A DNA stretch of 64,000 nt from Thiopseudomonas sp. (GCA_023228985.1 JALOAC010000005.1:1-64000), one strand, 5' to 3'. Shown: positions 16,351-26,373, numbered from the stretch's first letter. Translations and numbers: made by a program. Notes: generated from the sequence alone by a model not told the origin.

Positions 16351-17235
16351 ATGAATTTCAAACAAAAAATATTTATTTTCTTTCAATACATTTTACCGCA
16401 TCACTTACTATCACGACTTATTGGCCGCTTAGCTGAATGCGAAACTCCTTGGTTTAAAAACTCGCTTATTGCATGGTTTATTAAGCGTTACAAGATTGAT
16501 ATGAGCCTAGCTGAGGAAGAAAACCCGAAGCGGTTTCAGCACTTTAATGATTTTTTTACCCGTGCATTAAAACCTGGGGTACGCCCCATTGATGCTGAAC
16601 CTAACTCTGTCGTTAGCCCAGCAGATGGTGCTATTAGCCAGATAGGTCAGATTAAACACGGCCGAATCTTCCAAGCCAAAGGCCAATGTTTTAGCGTTAA
16701 TGAATTACTGGGCGGTGATAGCCAAAGGGCTAGAACCTTTATGGGCGGTAACTTCTGCACCGTATATTTATCCCCTCGCGACTATCACCGTGTGCATATG
16801 CCTGTCAGCGGTACATTAAGAGAAATGATTTATGTACCGGGTCGTCTTTTTTCAGTCAATCAAACCACTGCCGAAAACGTGCCTGAGCTTTTTGCCCGTA
16901 ACGAACGTGTTGTGTGTATTTTTGATACTGACGCTGGCCCCATGGCCGTAGTTTTAGTCGGTGCAATGATAGTAGCTAGCGTTGAAACTGTTTGGGCAGG
17001 TCTAGTAACTCCACCAAAGCGTGAGCTTCGCTCATTTAGCTACACGGATGAAGATCGCCAGCCTATAACACTAGAAAAAGGCGCTGAACTTGGGCGGTTT
17101 AAACTGGGCTCCACTGCCATCGTTCTTTTTGCTGCTGATCAAGTTGAATGGCAAGAACAACTGGCCGAACTAGCCAGTGTTAATATGGGTCAACCACTAG
17201 GTTTTTATAGCCAAAATCAGGACCAAGCTACATAA
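16351..17235 (+). CDS. psd: Phosphatidylserine decarboxylase proenzyme
   Basis: The enzyme makes phosphatidylethanolamine from phosphatidylserine at the inner membrane. The 294-residue proenzyme has the autocleavage motif LGST (FKLGSTAIVLF, about residue 250), where the serine becomes the pyruvoyl group. It also has the conserved FFTRALKPGVRP, SPADGAISQIG and the catalytic histidines in YLSPRDYHRVHMP. ATG 16351 gives the usual N-terminus. The order psd, PilZ protein, fimX is as in Pseudomonas. Confidence 0.96.
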   Translation: MNFKQKIFIFFQYILPHHLLSRLIGRLAECETPWFKNSLIAWFIKRYKIDMSLAEEENPKRFQHFNDFFTRALKPGVRPIDAEPNSVVSPADGAISQIGQIKHGRIFQAKGQCFSVNELLGGDSQRARTFMGGNFCTVYLSPRDYHRVHMPVSGTLREMIYVPGRLFSVNQTTAENVPELFARNERVVCIFDTDAGPMAVVLVGAMIVASVETVWAGLVTPPKRELRSFSYTDEDRQPITLEKGAELGRFKLGSTAIVLFAADQVEWQEQLAELASVNMGQPLGFYSQNQDQAT

Positions 17236-17301
17236 TTCACGATACACGTAAGTAATAAAGCTTTACAATTGATGCCTTTTTGTACTGGAGTTTCTTGACT
17301 A

Positions 17302-19131
17302 ATGGATAAGCCGAACCAGTTATTATCGCTACAAACACCACAACAGGACTTAACCACCCTGTCGTTTTGTAAGCCCACAGCGCGCGATTTAACAACTTGG
17401 ATTCATGGACTACCTAAAGCCAATATAGGTGAGCTTGCACGCCTGCTCTATCAGTCCCTAGTCGAGCTTAATCGGCTGCAAGCAACAACAGAGTTGCGTT
17501 TTCAATTATTAGAAATAATACGCCCTGAAGTTAACTTTATTACCAAGCAACTTGAAAAAAACCATTTATTGCAAAGCGTTATTTTAGATGAGCGTGGCCG
17601 TAAAGTAGCCAACCTGTGCCAGGCATTACAAAACATGCTCAGCACAGGTTATAAAATTTGCATTAGTCAGAGTCAGGCGCAAGCGCAATCACCGCGCAAC
17701 AACATGTTTGCGTACGCCATACAAAGAGCCATACAAAGTCTTTATTCAGCTTTAGCGCGCTCCTATCAGCTTTATTATCCTGTACCTGCCGGATTATGGT
17801 TTGACTTGCACCAGCTCTACTTATTAGCCTGCAAGCACAACATACAAACTATCAAGCTTACAGACCCTCTATTAGGCGACCTGAAAGAACAAACTATCGA
17901 GCAGGCATACAGCTGTGCATTGCTTTTAGGCTGTGCGCGCATTAATCAAATGCGTCAACGTGATATAGCGCTACTGGCTAGCTCTTTACCAAGCTGGTGT
18001 CACTTAGCCTCGATTCAAGACGTAGACGCCCCTAGCACATTATTTGTTGTAGCCCCGCAGAGCGACACACCGCCTAGATACAAAGCTTTATTAAACATCA
18101 GTAAAACCGAAACCCTGCTGGGCTTAGACACTAGGGCATTGGCTAATGCTCTGGAAGAGTGGGTTCATTTACCGGAGGACAAAAAGAATAGCGTAAGCAT
18201 ACCTATCCCCTCCGGCGCACAACCTACCTTTATCTACCAGTTATGTAGCGCATGGGGCGATATAGCCAAGCGCGACTTCAAGCGCACACCTAGCACAGGA
18301 ACACTTGAGCTTAGCCTGGGCATGACTGCTGTACATTATTTTTTAGCGGGAAAAGTCAATTTTGATGACACGCTAGTTAAACCGCACACCAGCAAAGCTA
18401 GCTATTCATACGATAATCGCGCACCTGATATATGGGCCAATGCCTTTGATGCGCAAGATACAGACAAAGACTCTTTGCTTGAAGAAATAATTGAATACAC
18501 ACCGCAAGAACAAGCGCAAGCAGAAATAAAGCAAGAAGTTGCCACCGTTTACCCAACCTATAGCATCTGCATTGTTAACCAGAGTCCAGGTGGTTACTGT
18601 TTAGAATGGGACAAGGACGCGCCTTCACAGTTACAAGCCGGTGATATCATTGGCCTGAGTAGTGACTCATGCAAAAGCTGGGTTACCGCGGTTATTCGTT
18701 GGATTCGTCAAATTCGTAATGGTGGCGCACAAATTGGTGTAGAGTTATTAGCACCCAACGCTCAACCCTGCGGAGTACAGTTGCTACGCCCGGGCGAGAG
18801 TTCCAGTAATTACTTACGCGGCCTGCTGATACCTGCAATCCCAGCTATATCACGTCCAGCAAGCCTGATTACTCCACGCGTTCCTTTTCAGGAAGGCAGC
18901 CGAGTGAATATCAACCACGCCAGTGCTGAGACCAAAGCCACTTTAGGCAAGCGCTCAATTCACACTGCGAGCATCAGCCAGTACGAATATAAAGTAAGCG
19001 CAGCTGTTCAACCTACACAGGCCGAGCCTAGCGCTGTAACTCCAAGCGTGACAGCTTCAACCTTTGCTACTGTTGATGCAAAACCAAATAAACCAGCAGA
19101 TGATTTTGACTCTCTCTGGAAAATTTTATAA
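17302..19131 (+). CDS. PilZ-like domain protein, conserved neighbour of fimX
   Basis: The 609-residue cytoplasmic protein matches, by position and size, the uncharacterised gene between psd and fimX in P. aeruginosa (PA4958 as I recall). The N-terminal ~400 residues are mostly helical with no motif I recognise. Residues about 414-500 (YSICIVNQSPGGYCLEW, LQAGDIIGLS, VTAVIRWIRQIRNGGAQIGVELL) have the order of a PilZ barrel, including NxSxGG. The usual RxxxR upstream of it is not clear, so c-di-GMP binding is uncertain. The gene is 33 bases ahead of fimX, suggesting an operon and a shared role in type IV pili. Confidence 0.7.
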   Translation: MDKPNQLLSLQTPQQDLTTLSFCKPTARDLTTWIHGLPKANIGELARLLYQSLVELNRLQATTELRFQLLEIIRPEVNFITKQLEKNHLLQSVILDERGRKVANLCQALQNMLSTGYKICISQSQAQAQSPRNNMFAYAIQRAIQSLYSALARSYQLYYPVPAGLWFDLHQLYLLACKHNIQTIKLTDPLLGDLKEQTIEQAYSCALLLGCARINQMRQRDIALLASSLPSWCHLASIQDVDAPSTLFVVAPQSDTPPRYKALLNISKTETLLGLDTRALANALEEWVHLPEDKKNSVSIPIPSGAQPTFIYQLCSAWGDIAKRDFKRTPSTGTLELSLGMTAVHYFLAGKVNFDDTLVKPHTSKASYSYDNRAPDIWANAFDAQDTDKDSLLEEIIEYTPQEQAQAEIKQEVATVYPTYSICIVNQSPGGYCLEWDKDAPSQLQAGDIIGLSSDSCKSWVTAVIRWIRQIRNGGAQIGVELLAPNAQPCGVQLLRPGESSSNYLRGLLIPAIPAISRPASLITPRVPFQEGSRVNINHASAETKATLGKRSIHTASISQYEYKVSAAVQPTQAEPSAVTPSVTASTFATVDAKPNKPADDFDSLWKIL

Positions 19132-19164
19132 TTTTAATAACAAAGATGAGCTTTACGGTTTTAT

Positions 19165-21234
19165 ATGGCTATGAATAAAAAAACTATTCGTTTATTGATC
19201 CTTGAACAGTCACAAAATGAGGCTGAGCGTATTGTCAGTCTTTTTCGTAACGCTGGTCATGCAACACGGGTACATCGTATTAGCCAAATTGATGAGCTAG
19301 AGAAAGCCTTGACCCAAAGCTGGGATCTGTTTATTGCTGCGCCTACCTGCGATGAACTCTCTCCAGAAGACGCTTTGATGGTTTTACAAAAAACAGCACG
19401 CGACACATCATTTATATTGCTGGTAGAGGGTAACGATTCCGACAGCATCACTGAAGCATTAGAGCTTGGTGCAAATGACGCTGTGCCCATGGAAGAAGAC
19501 GAGCGCCTTATTCTAGTTGCCAAACGTGAACTGGCTAACCTTGAAGAACGCCGCGCGCGCCGCGCTGCCGAGCTGGCTTTACATGAAGTAGAAAAGCGCT
19601 GCCAATTACTACTAGACAGTTCTATGGATGCCATTAGTTATGTACATGATGGCATGCACATCTATGCTAACCGCACGTATTTAAGCCTGTTTGAATATGC
19701 AGATGCCGAAGAGCTAGAAGGCATGCCCATGATTGACCTGATCGACAGTCAGGACCATACAGACTTTAAAAACTTCTTAAAGTCATACGGCACCGACAAA
19801 GGTAAAGCTGACTTTATGTTTACTGGAGTAACCGCATCTGGTGAGCACTTTAAAGGCTCGATGTCGTTCTCGCCCGCTCAGTATGATGGCGAGCCCTGCA
19901 TTCAAGTAGTTATTCGTACGGGCAGCGATAATGCCGAGTTAGAAGAAAAGTTACGCGAAATAAGCACCCTGGACCCCGTCACTAGCCTATTTAACCGTCA
20001 GCACTTTTTAGAGTTGATAGACGCTGCTGCAGACCGCGCAGTGCGTGATGGCGAGCCTACCAGCATAGCCTACATACAGCTGGATAATCTGGCCAACCTG
20101 CAAGCTGATATCGGCATTGCTGGTATCGATATTTTATTGACACAGCTAGCTGCTTTAGCACGCGACACATTAAGCCCAACAGCGTTGATCGCACGCTTTG
20201 CCGACGATGCATTTACCGTCGCTCACCCTAACAGCACCCCTAATCACGTACAAACAGAGCTAACAACTCTGCTGCAGAAAACTGAAGCCAAGCTATTTGA
20301 TATCAATGGCCGCACGGTACAGATTACCCTGTCCATAGGCGCCGCCTTACTGAGTGAAAAAACGCCTAAGGCCGCAAAAGTTTTAGAGCGTGCTCACCGC
20401 TGTGCGGATGAAACGAAAACCGGCAACGCATTAAAAATCCATAACCCAGCTGATGATATCGCTGCCGCCGCAAGTCGTGGTGATATACAAGCCATGATTC
20501 AACAGGCTTTGGATAAAAACAATTTCCGCTTATTGTTCCAGCCGGTCATTAGCTTACGTGGCGATGGTCACGAGCACTACGAAGTGTTGTTGCGCATGCT
20601 CAGCGCGGAAGGTAAAGAAATATCACCCACTGAGTTTATGACTGATGCGATTAATTCTGGCTTAGCAGAAAAAGTAGACCGTTGGGTGCTACTGAACGCA
20701 ATCAAAGCACTGACCGAGCATCGTGCACAGGGTCATGACACGCGCCTCTTTATCCATATTTCCAGCGCTAGTCTGCAAGACACCTCTTTACTAGCTTGGT
20801 TAACCGTCGTGCTGAAAGCAGCGCGTTTGCCTGCGCAATCATTAATCATACAAATTCGTGAAACTGACGCTGTAACCTATTTAAAACAAGCCAAGCAATT
20901 GGCCGAGGGTTTAATCAAGCTTGATTGCCAGATAGCTATTGTGCAGTTTGGTTGTGCAGTAAATCCATTAAATACGCTTAAGCACATGCAGGTTGATTTT
21001 GTAAAAATGGATGGCTCTTTCACCCATGAAATTAGTGACACGGCGAGCCAGGCAGCCTTGCTTGAAACTCTGACTGAGCTACACGCACAATCCAAGCAAA
21101 CCATTATCCCCATGGTGGAATCAGCTTCAGTCCTGACTGTTTTATGGCAAGCTGGCGTACACTACATTCAAGGTTACTATTTACAGCAGCCTACGGCGGC
21201 CATGAATTATGACTTTACCGCTGAAGACAACTAA
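19165..21234 (+). CDS. fimX: FimX-like c-di-GMP effector (REC-PAS-degenerate GGDEF-EAL)
   Basis: The 689-residue protein is almost the length of P. aeruginosa FimX. The domains are a receiver-like N-terminus lacking the canonical phospho-aspartate context, a PAS domain (LLLDSSMDAISYVHDGMHIYAN, about 148-170), a GGDEF domain starting at LDPVTSLFNRQHF with the signature reduced to FADDAF, and an EAL domain whose motif is EVL (HYEVLLRML, about 472). Both enzymatic motifs are thus degenerate, as in FimX, which binds c-di-GMP and controls type IV pilus assembly and twitching through PilB/PilZ. Function is inferred from this match and the neighbourhood. Confidence 0.9.
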   Translation: MAMNKKTIRLLILEQSQNEAERIVSLFRNAGHATRVHRISQIDELEKALTQSWDLFIAAPTCDELSPEDALMVLQKTARDTSFILLVEGNDSDSITEALELGANDAVPMEEDERLILVAKRELANLEERRARRAAELALHEVEKRCQLLLDSSMDAISYVHDGMHIYANRTYLSLFEYADAEELEGMPMIDLIDSQDHTDFKNFLKSYGTDKGKADFMFTGVTASGEHFKGSMSFSPAQYDGEPCIQVVIRTGSDNAELEEKLREISTLDPVTSLFNRQHFLELIDAAADRAVRDGEPTSIAYIQLDNLANLQADIGIAGIDILLTQLAALARDTLSPTALIARFADDAFTVAHPNSTPNHVQTELTTLLQKTEAKLFDINGRTVQITLSIGAALLSEKTPKAAKVLERAHRCADETKTGNALKIHNPADDIAAAASRGDIQAMIQQALDKNNFRLLFQPVISLRGDGHEHYEVLLRMLSAEGKEISPTEFMTDAINSGLAEKVDRWVLLNAIKALTEHRAQGHDTRLFIHISSASLQDTSLLAWLTVVLKAARLPAQSLIIQIRETDAVTYLKQAKQLAEGLIKLDCQIAIVQFGCAVNPLNTLKHMQVDFVKMDGSFTHEISDTASQAALLETLTELHAQSKQTIIPMVESASVLTVLWQAGVHYIQGYYLQQPTAAMNYDFTAEDN

Positions 21235-21414
21235 GCACCGCTATAGAGCAAATCCCTAACCCTGCAATAAGCGCAAACTGCAACGCTGGCAATAACGCGG
21301 TGCATTTGCGCTTTACATAGTAGCCAGTGCTAAGCACAACATTTGACTACAGCTTGCGTGCGCAGCTCGTATAAACGCCCTTTAGGCTCCACCTTGCCCG
21401 TGCAGTTTTCACAT

Positions 21415-22413
21415 ATGACAGCAGTCCAAATTGGTTCATTTTCCTTAGCTAACAACCTTGTCCTAGCCCCCATGGCTGGCATTAGCGACCGTCCCTTTCG
21501 TGAACTATGCCGCCAATTAGGTGCGGGCATGGCTGTGGCAGAAATGCTCACCAGCGATACCAGCTTGTGGAACAGTCGCAAATCCAGCCTAAGATTACTC
21601 GATGAAAGCGATCCAGAGCCGCGCTCTATCCAAATTGCCGGCACCGAACCCGAGCAAATGGCCCACGCCGCGCAGCAATGCATTGCCATGGGCGCACAGA
21701 TTATCGATATCAATATGGGCTGTCCGGCCAAAAAAGTTTGCAGCAAAGCAGCCGGCTCCGCCTTACTTAAAGATGAATTATTAGTCGCCAAGATACTGCA
21801 TGCCGTCGTTAATGCGGTAGATGCACCCGTAACACTAAAAATCCGTACCGGCTGGGATCAGCACAGCAAAAACGCCCTACAGATAGCCAACATAGCCGAA
21901 CAAGAAGGCATTTGCGCGCTTGCGATACATGGTCGCACCCGCGCTGATCGTTTTCTAGGTAATGCAGAATACGACAGCATCGCTGGAGTGAAGCAAGCCA
22001 TTAGCATCCCAGTGTTAGCCAATGGTGATATAGATAGCCCCGAGAAAGCTCGCTATGTATTGGATTACACCAAAGCCGATGGCTTGCTCATAGGTCGTGC
22101 GGCGCAAGGTCGTCCTTGGATATTTCAAGAAATCAGCCATTTTTTGCGTACCGGTGAGAAACTTGCACCCAGACCGATAAGAGAAATAAAGGAGATCTTA
22201 TCGGCGCATCTTGTTAAAATGCACGACCTCTATGGCTCTACCATGGGCGTGCGCATAGCGCGCAAGCATATACATTGGTATTTAGGGAAGTTTCCTAATG
22301 CCACGCTTTTACGCCGCGATATCAATCAAGTCGTATGCCCTGAGGCTCAACTAGACTGCATTGCGAACTATTTACAACGTCTTGAACAACTAGGCGTCGA
22401 ACATGCAGCTTAA
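21415..22413 (+). CDS. dusB: tRNA-dihydrouridine synthase B
   Basis: I start it at ATG 21415 (332 residues), where the usual MTAVQIGSFSLANNLVLAPM begins; a 24-codon longer frame is unlikely. It is a flavin-dependent TIM-barrel enzyme. Markers are APMAGISDRPFRELC, DINMGCPAKKVC with the catalytic cysteine, KIRTGWDQ, AIHGRTRADRF and LIGRAAQGRPW. DusB reduces U17 in the D-loop of tRNA. It heads the classic dusB-fis operon. Confidence 0.95.
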   Translation: MTAVQIGSFSLANNLVLAPMAGISDRPFRELCRQLGAGMAVAEMLTSDTSLWNSRKSSLRLLDESDPEPRSIQIAGTEPEQMAHAAQQCIAMGAQIIDINMGCPAKKVCSKAAGSALLKDELLVAKILHAVVNAVDAPVTLKIRTGWDQHSKNALQIANIAEQEGICALAIHGRTRADRFLGNAEYDSIAGVKQAISIPVLANGDIDSPEKARYVLDYTKADGLLIGRAAQGRPWIFQEISHFLRTGEKLAPRPIREIKEILSAHLVKMHDLYGSTMGVRIARKHIHWYLGKFPNATLLRRDINQVVCPEAQLDCIANYLQRLEQLGVEHAA

Positions 22414-22448
22414 AAGCCTGATCAAGTATTAACAACGGAAAACCAAAA

Positions 22449-22721
22449 GTGACCACAGAACCAGCACCCTTTTGCACCTTTGCTACAGACGACTGCATGA
22501 CACTACGCGCCTGCGTTGAACAAACCATGCACAACTACTTTGCCCACCTTGATGGCGCTGATGTGACGGATGTATACCAGTTCGTCCTTAGCGAAGTGGA
22601 AGCTCCCCTGTTCAAAACCGTACTGGAGCATGCTCAAGGCAACCAAAGCAAAGCAGCTGAAATTCTCGGCCTAAATCGCGGCACTCTGCGTAAAAAGCTC
22701 AAAGACTACAACCTTATTTAA
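22449..22721 (+). CDS. fis: Nucleoid protein Fis
   Basis: The 90-residue protein ends in the Fis HTH (NQSKAAEILGLNRGTLRKKLKDYNLI) after the dimerisation helices (EQTMHNYFAHLDG..VTDVYQFVLSEVEAPL). I take GTG 22449 as start, 35 bases after the dusB stop; an internal ATG at 22497 would remove the beta-hairpin arm. Fis shapes DNA and regulates rRNA and many other genes in fast growth. Co-transcription with dusB is the rule in gammaproteobacteria. Confidence 0.95.
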   Translation: MTTEPAPFCTFATDDCMTLRACVEQTMHNYFAHLDGADVTDVYQFVLSEVEAPLFKTVLEHAQGNQSKAAEILGLNRGTLRKKLKDYNLI

Positions 22722-22768
22722 TGGCTCTGCGCCATGCAGACGCTATTTTGATTAATCCAGGAAGCTCC

Positions 22769-24376
22769 ATGACTGATCAAACCCTAAAAACCCCCGTACG
22801 CCGCGCGCTTATCAGTGTTTCTGACAAAGCCGGCGTGGTTGAATTTGCCCAAGCACTTGACCAGCTAGGCGTAGAAATCCTCTCCACAGGCGGCACCTTT
22901 AAACTGCTACGCGACAACGACATTCCGGCTGTTGAAGTAGCAGATTACACAGGTTTCCCGGAGATGATGGATGGTCGGGTAAAAACCCTGCACCCCAAAA
23001 TTCATGGCGGTATTTTAGGTCGCCGCGCGCAAGATGGCGCAGTGATGGATGAGCACGGCATCAAGCCCATTGATCTGGTTGCCGTGAACCTCTACCCCTT
23101 TGCCGCCACCGTGGCGAAAGAAGGCTGCACCCTGCCCGATGCGATTGAAAATATCGACATTGGCGGCCCCACCATGGTGCGTAGCGCCGCGAAAAACCAT
23201 AAAGACGTAGCGATTGTCGTTAATGCGAGCGACTACAGCGATATTATTGCCGCACTCAAAGACGGCGGCCTCACCTATGCTGCACGTTTTAGCCTTGCAC
23301 TTAAAGCCTTTGAGCACACCGCCGCCTATGACGGCATGATTGCCAACTATTTGGGCACTATCGCGCAAGATGCACCCATTCTCAGCACAGAGAACCGCAG
23401 CGCCTTTCCACAAACCTTCAATGCGCAATTCATCAAAGCGCAAGACATGCGCTATGGCGAAAACCCGCATCAAGCGGCCGCGTTTTATGTGGAAGCACAA
23501 CCGGCAGAGATCAGCGTAGCCACCGCCATGCAAATCCAAGGTAAAGAGCTATCCTTTAACAACGTAGCCGATACCGATGCCGCACTTGAGTGCGTGAAAA
23601 GCTTTGTGAAGCCGGCTTGCGTTATTGTTAAACATGCCAATCCATGCGGCGTAGCTGTGGTACCAGAAGCAGAGGGTGGCATTCGTCAGGCCTATGAGCT
23701 GGCCTATGCGACTGACACTGAATCAGCCTTTGGCGGCATTATCGCCTTTAACCGTGAGTTGGATGGTGATACTGCCCAAGCCATTGTTGAGCGCCAGTTT
23801 GTTGAAGTAATTATCGCCCCAAGCATCTCCGCTGCCGCGCGTGAGATTGTTGCCAGCAAAGCCAATATACGCTTGCTGGAATGCGGTCAGTGGTCCGAAC
23901 AACGCAGCGCTGCCTGGGACTTCAAGCGAGTCAACGGTGGACTGCTGGTACAAAGTCGCGACATCGGCATGATTGGCGCAGAGGATTTACAGGTGGTCAC
24001 CCAGCGTGCTCCGACTGAACAAGAAATCCACGATCTGATTTTTGCTTGGAAAGTCGCCAAGTTTGTGAAATCAAACGCTATTGTGTACGCCAAAAACCGC
24101 CAAACCATCGGCGTAGGCGCTGGGCAAATGAGCCGCGTTAACTCAGCTCGCATTGCCGCGATTAAAGCCGAGCATGCTGGTTTGCAGGTCGAAGGCGCGG
24201 TAATGGCCTCTGATGCCTTCTTCCCCTTCCGCGACGGTATTGATAACGCGGCTAAAGCCGGTATCCGTGCGGTGATTCAGCCCGGCGGTTCCATGCGTGA
24301 CAACGAGGTGATTGCCGCTGCTGATGAAGCCGATATCGCCATGGTCTTTACCGGTATGCGTCACTTCCGACACTAA
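22769..24376 (+). CDS. purH: Bifunctional AICAR transformylase / IMP cyclohydrolase
   Basis: The last two steps of IMP synthesis are carried by this 535-residue protein. The N-terminal IMP cyclohydrolase domain has ALISVSDKAGVVEFA, STGGTFKLLRD and GRVKTLHPKIHGG. The C-terminal AICAR formyltransferase has the IVKHANPCGVA motif with its catalytic Lys-His pair, plus ESAFGGIIAFN. ATG 22769 with GGAAG upstream is preferred over a GTG-like extension that overlaps the fis end. purD follows 13 bases later, giving a purH-purD operon. Confidence 0.97.
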   Translation: MTDQTLKTPVRRALISVSDKAGVVEFAQALDQLGVEILSTGGTFKLLRDNDIPAVEVADYTGFPEMMDGRVKTLHPKIHGGILGRRAQDGAVMDEHGIKPIDLVAVNLYPFAATVAKEGCTLPDAIENIDIGGPTMVRSAAKNHKDVAIVVNASDYSDIIAALKDGGLTYAARFSLALKAFEHTAAYDGMIANYLGTIAQDAPILSTENRSAFPQTFNAQFIKAQDMRYGENPHQAAAFYVEAQPAEISVATAMQIQGKELSFNNVADTDAALECVKSFVKPACVIVKHANPCGVAVVPEAEGGIRQAYELAYATDTESAFGGIIAFNRELDGDTAQAIVERQFVEVIIAPSISAAAREIVASKANIRLLECGQWSEQRSAAWDFKRVNGGLLVQSRDIGMIGAEDLQVVTQRAPTEQEIHDLIFAWKVAKFVKSNAIVYAKNRQTIGVGAGQMSRVNSARIAAIKAEHAGLQVEGAVMASDAFFPFRDGIDNAAKAGIRAVIQPGGSMRDNEVIAAADEADIAMVFTGMRHFRH

Positions 24377-24389
24377 TTGAGGGTTGCAC

Positions 24390-25679
24390 ATGAATATTTT
24401 AATCATTGGTAATGGCGGACGTGAACATGCGCTGGCATGGAAAGCCGCGCAAGACCCACGCGTCACCAAGATTTTTGTGGCTCCCGGTAATGCCGGCACC
24501 GCCACAGAAGCCAAGTGCGAAAACGTCAACATCGGCGTTACCGAGCTGGACAAGCTGGCGGATTTTGCTGAAACAAACCAAGTGGCACTGACCATTGTTG
24601 GTCCAGAGGCACCTTTGGTGCTGGGTGTAGTGGATACTTTCCGCGCACGTGGTTTGGCTATTTTTGGTCCAACGGCTAAAGCAGCGCAACTAGAAGGCTC
24701 CAAAGCCTTCACCAAAGACTTTCTTGCCCGTCACAAGATCCCAACCGCTGACTACGCCAATTTTACCGACACCGAGGCAGCACTGACCTACGTGCGTGAA
24801 AAAGGCGCGCCTATCGTCATCAAAGCCGACGGTTTAGCCGCGGGCAAAGGGGTGATTGTCGCCATGACGCTCGAAGAAGCGGAATCCGCGATTATCGATA
24901 TGCTGTCTGGCAATGCCTTTGGTGCAGCAGGTTCACGGGTAGTGATTGAAGAGTTTCTAGATGGCGAAGAAGCCAGCTTTATTGTCATGGTGGACGGCGA
25001 AAACGTGCTGCCAATGGCCACCAGCCAAGACCACAAACGCGTAGGCGATGGCGATACCGGCCCCAATACTGGCGGCATGGGTGCTTACTCCCCCGCTCCT
25101 GTGGTCACCGATGCCGTATTCCAGCGTGTGTTGGACGAAATCATTTATCCAACCGTGCGCGGCATGGCAGCGGAAGACAATGTGTACACCGGTTTTCTCT
25201 ATGCCGGCCTGATGATTGATAAAGCCGGTAACTCTAAAATCATTGAATACAACTGCCGTTTTGGTGACCCCGAAACCCAGCCTATTCTGATGCGTTTGGA
25301 GTCCAGCCTGATTCTGCTGATCGAAGCGGCACTGGCCAAAGCCTTAGACAAAGTCGAAGCGCAGTGGGATCCACGCCCCAGCTTAGGCGTTGTGCTGGCC
25401 TCTGGCGGTTATCCTGCAGACGATTACAGCGCTGGGCACGCCATTGATGGCTTAGACGCCGCTGCCAAGCTGGATGGCAAGGTGTTCCACGCTGGCACGC
25501 GCCTAGAAGACGGCAAGGTGATTAACTCGGGCGGTCGGGTACTCTGTGCTACGGCGCTGGGTGAGACGGTCGCTGAAGCTCAAGCCAACGCCTACAAATT
25601 GGCGGAAAAAATCAGCTGGGAAGGCAGTTTCTACCGTAAGGATATTGGCTACCGTGCCATTGAGCGCGAACAGCAATAA
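24390..25679 (+). CDS. purD: Phosphoribosylamine-glycine ligase (GAR synthetase)
   Basis: An ATP-grasp ligase of 429 residues that joins glycine to phosphoribosylamine. The start is ATG 24390 (MNILIIGNGGREHALAWKA). Seen are VGPEAPLVLGVVD, FGPTAKAAQLEGSKAF, PIVIKADGLAAGKGV in the ATP-grasp core, VIEEFLDGEEASF and EYNCRFGDPETQ with metal ligands. It ends the purHD operon and is followed by a strong terminator. Confidence 0.97.
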   Translation: MNILIIGNGGREHALAWKAAQDPRVTKIFVAPGNAGTATEAKCENVNIGVTELDKLADFAETNQVALTIVGPEAPLVLGVVDTFRARGLAIFGPTAKAAQLEGSKAFTKDFLARHKIPTADYANFTDTEAALTYVREKGAPIVIKADGLAAGKGVIVAMTLEEAESAIIDMLSGNAFGAAGSRVVIEEFLDGEEASFIVMVDGENVLPMATSQDHKRVGDGDTGPNTGGMGAYSPAPVVTDAVFQRVLDEIIYPTVRGMAAEDNVYTGFLYAGLMIDKAGNSKIIEYNCRFGDPETQPILMRLESSLILLIEAALAKALDKVEAQWDPRPSLGVVLASGGYPADDYSAGHAIDGLDAAAKLDGKVFHAGTRLEDGKVINSGGRVLCATALGETVAEAQANAYKLAEKISWEGSFYRKDIGYRAIEREQQ

Positions 25680-25700
25680 ACATCCTAGCCCGCACCTTTA

Positions 25701-25726
25701 AACCCGCCCTTCGGCGGGTTTTTTTA
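25701..25726 (+). terminator. Rho-independent terminator of purHD
   Basis: AACCCGCC-CTTC-GGCGGGTT followed by a run of seven T forms a strong GC stem 21 bases past the purD stop. Confidence 0.92.
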
Positions 25727-25878
25727 TACGTGCTGCCAAAATCCCCCGCCGACAACCTCCCCTTTAGTCTAGATATTTAGTTCGATACTGCATTTATTGA
25801 CAAGAATCATCACAAGCACTCCTATTGCACGCTAAAACGCGCTATCAACAATAAGGAATAAGGTGCAGGGGGATAGTT

Positions 25879-26289
25879 ATGGTATTTATGCCTTGGACGA
25901 GCGAGCTGGAAATCGGTATAGCGGAAATTGACGAACAACATCAATGGCTTGTTGATCTAACCAATCAACTGCATACAACGATGAGCCAAAGTGAGCAGGA
26001 TCGTGAGCGTATTGGTGAAGTGCTGGAGCAACTAATCGACTACACCATGAATCATTTTATCGTCGAAGAAGAGTTATTTGCCCGTCTGGGTTATCCAGAA
26101 ACTGAAGCGCACAAAAGTCAGCACGACGCTTTTTGCAAACGAGTAATGGGGCTACTTGATCGTCACGATTCGGGCGAAACTGTTGGTGCTGAAGCGCTGG
26201 AGCTACTCAAAAACTGGCTTATTAACCATATCACCAAAGTCGACAAGGCTTATGTTGAATTCTTTCGGGAAAACAATGCACTCCACTAA
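25879..26289 (+). CDS. Bacteriohemerythrin (first of a tandem pair)
   Basis: A 136-residue single-domain hemerythrin, a four-helix bundle that binds O2 at a di-iron site. The iron ligands are visible in order: EIDEQHQWLVDLTNQLH, then YTMNHFIVEEELF, HKSQHDAF and NHITKVDKAY. A ribosome-binding site (AGGGGGAT) precedes ATG 25879. It likely buffers or delivers oxygen. A very similar gene follows 84 bases downstream. Confidence 0.92.
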   Translation: MVFMPWTSELEIGIAEIDEQHQWLVDLTNQLHTTMSQSEQDRERIGEVLEQLIDYTMNHFIVEEELFARLGYPETEAHKSQHDAFCKRVMGLLDRHDSGETVGAEALELLKNWLINHITKVDKAYVEFFRENNALH

Positions 26290-26373
26290 GATGACAAAGC
26301 AATCAATGCTGCCCCGCAACAAACTTACCACTAAAAGCACCTCAACTTACCCCAAAGAGCAGACGGAGGCTCA

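Noticed and set aside
23015..23539. 174-codon minus-strand frame inside purH
   Set aside because: It is the antisense shadow of a well-conserved purH; the strong coding signal is on the plus strand.
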